This document shows, one piece after another, positions 57,188-64,000 of a DNA stretch of 64,000 nt. Position numbers and translations under genes: made by a program. The stretch's first letter is position 1. Every line of letters starts with the position of its first letter. The stretch spans positions 91,977,676 to 92,041,675 of the forward strand of contig CM050449.1 in assembly GCA_027563935.2 (NCBI GenBank), given 5' to 3'. Below the pieces are notes generated by a model, which saw only the letters and a list, made by a program, of their open reading frames with translations, made no database searches and had not been told where the DNA came from. This stretch comes from Costus lasius. Lineage: Eukaryota; Streptophyta; Magnoliopsida; Zingiberales; Costaceae.

Positions 57188-57236
57188 GGTCAAGCTAATG
57201 ACCTTAAACGAGCGCTTTTTGAGAGGCAACCCAAAC
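57188..57236 (+). other. conserved post-pol block (element E)
   Basis: 'gtcaagctaatgacc', then 'gagcgctttttgagaggcaa', matching elements B and C although E has no pol. Confidence 0.6.
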
Positions 57237-58771
57237 TTCTGATTTTTATTACTCTTAGTTTCAGTTTTTGATTTTCTTTATGTTTTAATAAATTTTTGCA
57301 GCATGATTTGATGAATTTTTATTGATGAAAATTTTTTAATAAGTTGTTTTTGCTTGTAGGAATTTTTGGAAAATTTTTACTTGAAGGAAAAGGGTACAAT
57401 GAGATGTTCACGAGTGCAGCCGTGAAACAATTATAAACCGTGATGACGACATTTTCTTTGTGAGTATGGTTAATATGAATTTGATAGTGAAACATGATGG
57501 TATTTAATGTTTGAAACTTGTTTACATTGTAAAACATGATTATCTTTAATGTGATATAGTTTCTAAATCTTTTTGGTTCATGTTTCCATATTTTGATATA
57601 ATTGCATAGGGAATCACTATATATTTTAAAGGGAACTCTTGAAAAATTTTTTTGAAATTCATCATGACTTGATTTAATCTTTATGTATGTGCAACAATTT
57701 AAGTCTAGGGTGTCCTTCATGAAGTGTTTATCCTTCAAGGCTTTATGAGTATGTATCTTGAATATTTATGATTGTTAAGGATGATCAAATTTGTTTTACC
57801 CTTGATTTTAGACTTAGGAAACATTTTGAGTGATTGATTTGATGACTTAAGGAATTTTTGAAATTTCATGTAGACTTAAATTGTTGAGTAAATTCAATTC
57901 TGGTATTGATGAAATGCATATGTGAATTGTTATATGTTCATATGACACATGCATAGTATCTTGTTACTTGATGTTTAATTTATCTATTTCTACTTGATGG
58001 AAATTTTTATGAAGAGAAAATTGGTGATATATTTTTAATTTGAGATTTGCTCCAACTCCTATGGTTGAGTGATCTGAAGTCATGAGTTATATTATACCAC
58101 GAGTTGGTATACTTTAAATCTGATGCGATCAAGTATTAACAACGATTTAAGTACCATGCCACTGACCGGCTTTCTCCAGAAAAAGAAAAAGAAAAAAAAA
58201 AGGGAAAAGACTCCTCTACTTGGCACTGTTAAATTTGACAGTGGTACCTAAGACATGAGTTGAAGTCTAATAATAATAAAAAAAGAGAAAGCTGTAGGCC
58301 ATGTGGACAACTCCACTGACTTTCATGATTGAGACTATGAGTTAAATTATACTACTTTATAGTATACTTTAAACATGTTATGATGCTAACAATAAATAAC
58401 ATATAATAGTTTAAAGACAAAATTTCTTTAAAAATCTCTTATCTTTAACATCACTGAAATTCTTGAAGTAGAAATTTTATCTGTTAAGTGAAATGGATTT
58501 ATTAAGATGAAAGTATTTGATGCTTAGTGTGTGTTGAATGGATGTTATGACATGAATTGTGAATTTTATCTTTCTTGGATTGTAACCTCTTGGGAATTTA
58601 TTTCTATTATGATTTTTCTTGAATTACTTGAGTTTGAAATATTGATTGCTTAATTTGTAAACTGAGGATATTAATAGGGGCAAAAACAATTGAAAAATCC
58701 TTATCTTTACATTCTTTATACATATCAAGGTATTGCTTGAGGACAAGCAAAATTCTAAGTCTAGGGTTATT
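57237..58771 (+). other. 3' untranslated interior of element E
   Basis: AT-rich with no supported gene. It shares block order with 33190-34760 of element D. Hairpin 1 occurs twice (58093-58111 and 58348-58366). Hairpin 2 is at 58224-58243, an A-rich tract at 58184-58208, and the pre-LTR purine block 'gaggacaagcaaaattctaag' at 58739-58759. Confidence 0.65.
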
Positions 58772-59481
58772 TGATAAGTGATTTTTATACCATGTTTTTG
58801 CCTATGTTTTAGATCATATTTTGGGCTTATTTGCATGATTTTGTGTTACTTTTAGTATTTTTATCTTACTTTGCACAGAATCTTCACTTTTCATGAATTT
58901 TTATAGTATTGATTTGATTAGAATTGTGTTTATTTCGTGAATTACCCTGATCAAGTAATTTTACGACTTAGACGTTGCGAGAAGGACCAGGAGGTGAATC
59001 GCAACGTCGGATCTATTCTTTTCAAACCTGTGAATCTGATCACGGGAGTAGTTCGGATTCACTTGAAGGATTACCATGGTTTTTCACCAAACTTAATGGA
59101 TCTATTTATGTTAATTGTCACAGGAGTAGGTAATTAATGTAAATAGATACCGGATTACACTCCGGGAGGAGGTAGTCTGTACCTTAGGAAAAATCCCTTT
59201 CAAAACTATAAATTTTCTGATTAAAGATTTATTTTTACTAAATTCATAATCGTCAGTGTGGTGAAACCTTGAGTCCTGATTTTATCCGAATTGATTTATA
59301 GCCAAAACCCTAAAACCACCTTTCTGTTTTCCTGCATTAGAAGTTTTCAAAACAAAAACCACATATTGAATCGTCTAGATATAGATCAAACATGTAATCG
59401 GTACTTGACCGCCAGATCCTCGTTGGGAATGATAATCTTTTTATTACTTCGATAAATCCGTGCACTTGCAGATACCTATCA
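58772..59481 (+). mobile_element. 3' LTR of element E with a 778-bp deletion
   Basis: 710 bp, TGATAAGTG...ACCTATCA. It matches the 5' LTR up to 'cttcacttttc' (about 58892) and resumes at 'atgaatttttatagt'. The missing piece includes the dyads and TATA box. It is followed by the ATAAA duplication (59482-59486). Confidence 0.9.
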
Positions 59482-59486
59482 ATAAA

Positions 59487-60848
59487 CAAGAATCACATTC
59501 AACAACTCCATGCAAATGGATTATTAGATTCAACCTCCGTGGGGAGTTTGATACTTGTGAGCCTTGTTTATTAGGGAAAATGACAAAAATGCCGTTCACC
59601 AAAATAGGTGAGAGGGCAGGAGGTTTATTGGATCTCATACACAGTGATATGTGTGAGCCATTCAGTGTACAAGCCAAAGGAGGGTACAACTACTTCATCA
59701 CATTTATTGATGACTTCAGTAGATATGATTATGTCTATTTGGTGAGACATAAGTCTGAATCCTTTAAGAAATTCAAGAAGTTCAGACATGAAGTAGAGAA
59801 CCAGCTTGGTAAATGTATTAAAACTCTTCGATCAGATCATGGCGGAGAGTATTTGAGCGGTGAGTTCTTTGACTATCTTAGAGAGCGTGGAATTCTATCC
59901 CTACTCACTCCTCCTGGAACACCTCAATGGAATGGTGTGTCTGAGAGGAGGAATCAAACTTTGTTGGATATGGTTCGATCCATGATGAGTCATGCGACTC
60001 TACCACCCTTGTTCTGGAGTCATGCACTAGAAACAACTTCTCTCATACTAAATAACATTCTATTTAATTGTGTCTCCAAAATTCCATATGAGGTATGGAG
60101 TGGGAGATGCCCGAACCTATTTTTTACCAGAGTCTAGGGATGTGAGGCTTATGTCAAACATTAGGATTCTAGTAAGCTAGAACCCAAATATGATAAATGC
60201 ATGTTTGTGAGATATCCTAAAGAAACTAAAGGATACTACTTTTATGTTCCCATAGAGAACAAAGTTTTTATTGCTCGAGGTGCTATCTTTCTAGCGAAGG
60301 AAGTTCTCATGAAAGAAGTCAGTGGGAGGAAGTTTGACTTGGACGAGGTCCAAGTTCAACCACAAGACACTGAGATGGAACCTGACCCACCTTCACTAAT
60401 TGCTGAGCAACTGGAGGGTCAGACACAGGTCCTACGTAGGTCTGGGAGGATTTGTTGTGCACCTGAGAGGTATGTGTTGCTACTGACCCAACACGACAGG
60501 ATCTTCATCATTGAGAATGAACTCAGGACCTATGATGAGGCAGTCGTTGGACCGGACTCCAAGATTTGGCTTGAGGCCATGAGATCTGAGATGTATTCCA
60601 TGTCGACTAACCAAGTATGAGATTTGGTTGAGTTGCCTAATGGGGTAAAACCCATAGGGTGTAAATGGGTCTTCATGAGGAAGACGGACATAGATGACAG
60701 CATAGTTACCTATAAGGGTAGACTTGTGGCCAAAGGATTCAGACAGGTCCACGGGGTGAACTATAATGAAACCTTCTCACTAGTTGCCAAGATTAAATTC
60801 ATTCAAATCTTGCTTGCTATAGCTACATATTATGACTATGATATGTGA
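59487..60848 (+). pseudogene. pol: copia-3 integrase and RT start
   Basis: Resumes after element E with the pre-integrase finger half (CEPCLLGKMTKMPF), first Asp (IHSDMCEPF), RSDHGGEY and QWNGVSERRN (Glu present). Integrase runs to 60137, where TAG replaces Trp (TRVxGCEAY). The RT start reads WLEAMRSEMYSM, PIGCKWVFMRK and YNETFSLVAKI. TGA at 60846-60848 is again at the Trp of 'IWQMDV', followed directly by TAG for Gln. It is more diverged from copia-1 and copia-2 than they are from each other. Confidence 0.85.
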
Positions 60849-62076
60849 TAGATGGATTTTAAGAAAGCATTCCTTAATGGGAAGCTGACAGAGGATGTGT
60901 ATATGACACAGCCTGATGGCTTCATCGATCCTGCAGAGGCCAATATGGTCTGCAGGCTAAAGAGATCCATTTATGGATTAAAGCAAGCTTCTCGAAGTTG
61001 GAATTTTTGATTTGATGAGGCAGTAAGAGATTATGGCTTTATCAAAAGCAAGGATGATGCCTGTGTGTATAGAAAATTCAGTGGGAGCTTAGTGACTTTT
61101 CTGGTCTTGTATGTCGATGACATACTACTCATCGAAAACAACAACCCAGTCTTCAATCTGTGAAGACATGGTTGGGGAAGTGTTTTGAGATGAAGGACTT
61201 AGGGGAGGCCCTTATATCCTAGGCGTGAGGATCTACAGGGATAAATCCAAGAGGTTCAACTTGATAAGGTCCTAGAGAGGTTCAACTTGTAGCAATCCAA
61301 GAATTGATACCTTCCAATGAGATATGACCTTACTCTCTTAAAGAGCCAGTGTCCCACCACACAGGCTGAGAGGGATGACATGAGTCGAGTGCCCTATGCT
61401 TTGGCTGTAGGATTGATCATATATGCGATCTTGTGTAATAGACCAGATGTGGCTTATGCTATGAGTATAATCAGCCAATACTAATCCAATCCAGGTCTGT
61501 AGCACTTGGTTGCTATAAAAAACATCCTAATGTATCTGAGAAGAACTAAGGATTTGTTCTTAGTCTATGGGGGACAAAAAGAGCTCAGTGTTCGCAGCTA
61601 CACTGATGCATCATTCCAGTCAGACCCTGATGACTTCAGAGCATAGGTAGGCTATGTGTTCAAGATAAATGGAGGCACTATATGCGGGAAAAGCTTCAAG
61701 CAATCCACCATTGTTGGTTCTACAACCGAGGCTGAGTATGTTACCACATTTGAGGCAGCCAATGATGTCATTTGGATCACGAAGTTCATATCTGAACTTC
61801 AGGTGGTTCCAACTGTTGTGGATCGGATTGATCTCTATTATGACAACAATGGAGCGATTGCATAGGTAAAGGAATCACGGTCTCATCAAAAATCTAAACA
61901 CATATCCAGTAGATTTCACCTAATTAGAGAGATCATTAATTGAGGTGTTGTCAAGATTTGTAGAGTTGACATAGATAATAATCTTGCAGACCCACTGACC
62001 AAGGCTTTGGCACAGCAGAAGCATGATGGTCATACGAGGGACTTGGGGTTGAGATTTCTCAACAACTAGGTCTAAG
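60849..62076 (+). pseudogene. pol: copia-3 reverse transcriptase C part and RNase H
   Basis: FLNGKL is present ([21 protein letters not shown]), then [18 protein letters not shown] and the catalytic box LYVDDILLI (about 61110). A deletion shifts the frame at 61140. RNase H fragments read ELSVRSYTDASFQSDPDDF, STTEAEYVT, YYDNNGAIA and ADPLTKALA. Stops and shifts are frequent. Confidence 0.8.
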
Positions 62077-62090
62077 TGCAAGAAGGAGAT
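62077..62090 (+). other. polypurine tract of copia-3
   Basis: 'gcaagaaggagat' just before TGTTGGTG, parallel to 18605-18617. Confidence 0.7.
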
Positions 62091-62403
62091 TGTTGGTGTA
62101 TATGCCCTTGGACCTATTGTTGGTCTATCTTATGTACTACTTGACACTGATATTTTATATATATCATTCTGGCATTGTCATTATTATGTTGTGTTTACAT
62201 ATGCGACTATGTACTTGCATGATAATGTCCCTAAAGACATATTGTATCTGTGCTCAAACCAATGTTCTCAGTCAAGTATATGAGTGGATAAGGGATAGCT
62301 CTGGTACATATGAGACTAGTATATGAGCTGATTAGACACGAGGTGCTAACGTAGGCATATGGGTATATTTGTGATGGATATACTGGACTGACCTGCTGTG
62401 AGG
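62091..62403 (+). mobile_element. copia-3 3' LTR, first ~313 bp only
   Basis: TGTTGGTGTATATGCCC to 'ctgctgtgagg'. It matches 18618-18929 and then stops where a second LTR start begins. Confidence 0.75.
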
Positions 62404-62466
62404 TGTTGGTGTATATGCCCTGGGGCCTAGTAATTGGTTTATCTTTTGTATTACTTGACATTGATA

Positions 62467-62537
<71 letters not shown>

Positions 62538-62835
62538 TTCTGGCATTGTCATAATCACTATTTGTTTACATCTACGATTGTGTACTTACGTGATAATGTC
62601 CCTGGAGATAGATTGGATCTGTGCTCAAACATTGTCCCCAGTCAAGTACCTGAGTAGATATGGGATATGGGACAGCTCTAGTACATGTGAGACTAGTATA
62701 TGGGCTGGTTAGGCATGAGGTGCTAACACAGACATATGGGTATATCATTGGTTGATATACTGGACCGACCCGCTATGAGGCAATGACTTGGTGTCATGAG
62801 TTATCCTCACAAGTGACAGGAGATGCATTGATGAT
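62404..62835 (+). mobile_element. second copia LTR start, truncated
   Basis: A new TGTTGGTGTATATGCCC begins at 62404 and follows the LTR through 'gacttggtgtcatgagttatcctcac' to 'caggagatgcattgatg', then ends. It contains a (TA)n expansion. Confidence 0.75.
62469..62535. repeat. (TA)n microsatellite
   Basis: About 33 TA units, grown from the short 'tatatatat' present at the same place in the other LTR copies (18681, 62157). Confidence 0.95.
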
Positions 62836-64000
62836 GAAGCGACTAATAGGTGGGGTGGTCCTTAATTCCGTATTCTAGGGTGTTTACACAATGTGTGGAA
62901 ATCGTGAGAGGGTCTTGAGATGAGGGAAGTAAAAGTGTTCGAAAAATAGGAGGAAAACACGAGAAATCAGCGCAAATCCATTCCGGGGCAATACAAATGC
63001 TAGAGAGAAACCGACGACACCCAACTATGCAAAAATTACTCTCTAACCTCTCAAGCAACTTTAAGCGCAGCACGTTACGGGGTGAGGGGTTCGCGGGGTT
63101 CAGCTCGTGCACCTATGTTCCTGCGACCAAACCACAAGAAGGAAAACGTCCACGCCTCCGACGGTCGGATGCTCATGGGTGCGGGATAGGAGGGAAGCAC
63201 ACAGCAAAATGGACAGCAATCGTAATGTAAACAAATAGACGAACCTGACCCACCGGAGAGTGGGATTTACTTCTTGGAATGCAGGAAACACACACGACCG
63301 TCTCTGAGTTGAAGCGTTGGCTGCGACTCTTACAACCTTGGAATTGAGGCACTCTCCATGATCTCCACAAGCTGGAGCACTCTACCACTCTAGAGAACTA
63401 GAGAATAATGCTGGCTAGCCCCTCTCTTTTATAAGATAAGGAGGGGAACAAGACAAGGGGACAACATCCTAACAAACTAACTAACAAAAATGGTCAAGCT
63501 GCTACATAAGACAAACAACAGAATAAAATCCCACCTACTACCAACTACTCTTGTTAGGGCGCAGGCTCTATGATTCTTCAGCCGTACGGAGGATGGCGGC
63601 TGCGGTTAGATGCGCTCCGAGCACATTGCGATAAAACAGCAAAACTTGGAAGTTGTGGGTTGGGTCACAACCGTCACAGCTCGATCGCGGGCTGTGTTGT
63701 AGATGTGGTTGCGCGGCCCATTTGGAGTTGGGCTTTCAGGGGGTTGGGTCTCAGCGTCCTTGGGCTGGGCCACTGATGCAGGCGCAAACGGGCCCATGAA
63801 CACACTTGAGGGCGGCCCAATCCGTCCAAAAGACACTTGGGGAGACTCCCGAGGACCCCAAGAATTTTCCCCAAAATTTTCACCTCACTCAGAGCTCCCC
63901 AGACCCCGACACGGCCAGGCCGTGCGCCCCGTCACGGCTGTGACACGATCGCCCGAAGACGCGAATGCTGAACACGGCCGTGCTCCTGATCACGGGCAAG
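62836..64000 (-). other. unassigned region, possibly a minus-strand LTR promoter end
   Basis: No gene recognised. On the minus strand a TATA-like CTTATAAAA lies at 63427-63435, with 'gggctgggcc'-type words at 63760-63775, reminiscent of the LTR at 10221. The last 100 bp carry CACGGCC/GGCCGTG dyads (63907-63990). Frames of 60-90 codons on both strands lack domains. The window edge cuts whatever this is. Confidence 0.3.

Noticed and set aside
57319..57738. 139-codon minus-strand frame in element E
   Set aside because: It lies antisense in AT-rich 3' noncoding sequence, is Asn/Ile/Lys-rich, and has no counterpart in element D.
62332..62712. Ile-Tyr repeat proteins around 62.4-62.7 kb
   Set aside because: They are translation of the (TA)n microsatellite.

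Overview
The window is nuclear DNA of a flowering plant. It is AT-rich, carries plant-type tRNA-Val sequences, and is filled by Ty1-copia and Ty3-gypsy (Athila/Tat-like, tRNA-Asp primed) LTR retrotransposons with 1.4-2 kb LTRs. No host protein-coding gene was recognised. Almost every longer reading frame is a retrotransposon piece, and most are broken. The species cannot be named from the sequence. The setting looks like repeat-dense, probably pericentromeric, heterochromatin.

Layout. 1-10220: a higher-order tandem array whose monomers each end in a tRNA-Val-derived block. The blocks cycle as CAC-anticodon copy, UAC-anticodon copy, internally deleted copy and 5'-truncated copy. A 938-bp PIF/Harbinger-like element with a TTA target duplication sits inside it. 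10221-11322: an orphan LTR with a tRNA-iMet primer site. 11340-15522: three Athila-type LTRs with a scrap of gag. 15523-27045: two closely similar copia copies sharing one central 2-kb LTR. 27046-31750: a + strand Athila-like element with gag and protease but no reverse transcriptase or integrase, running into the start of a third ORF. 31751-36640: a minus-strand Athila derivative with gag joined directly to ORF3. 36640-37798: unassigned sequence with a 42-bp minisatellite. 37799-40851: an old copia-type LTR split by a minus-strand solo LTR. 41060-52483: the only gypsy element here with recognisable PR, RT, RNase H and integrase (minus strand), split by a solo LTR with perfect ATCAT duplications. 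52484-62403: a third copia copy, split by a complete non-autonomous gypsy element (53843-59481, ATAAA duplications) that carries an open 409-codon gag-derived ORF. 62404-64000: further LTR fragments and unassigned sequence with the CGGCCGTG motif.

Biological reading. The gypsy copies form a series of deletion derivatives (gag-PR-ORF3, gag-ORF3, zinc-knuckle-only) beside one decayed pol-bearing copy. The pol-less copies keep LTRs, primer site, a conserved post-pol block and a 3' internal region with two hairpins whose stems differ by compensatory changes. This suggests mobilisation in trans. Several LTR families and two internal regions share arrays of a TTACGGC...GCCGTAA dyad, often at about 72-84 bp period. 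Stop codons are mostly Gln, Arg or Trp codons changed by C-to-T (or the complementary G-to-A) transition, as expected for methylated DNA.

Limits: boundaries come from reading the sequence by eye. Identities were not computed, no database was searched, and lineage names below superfamily level are inference.
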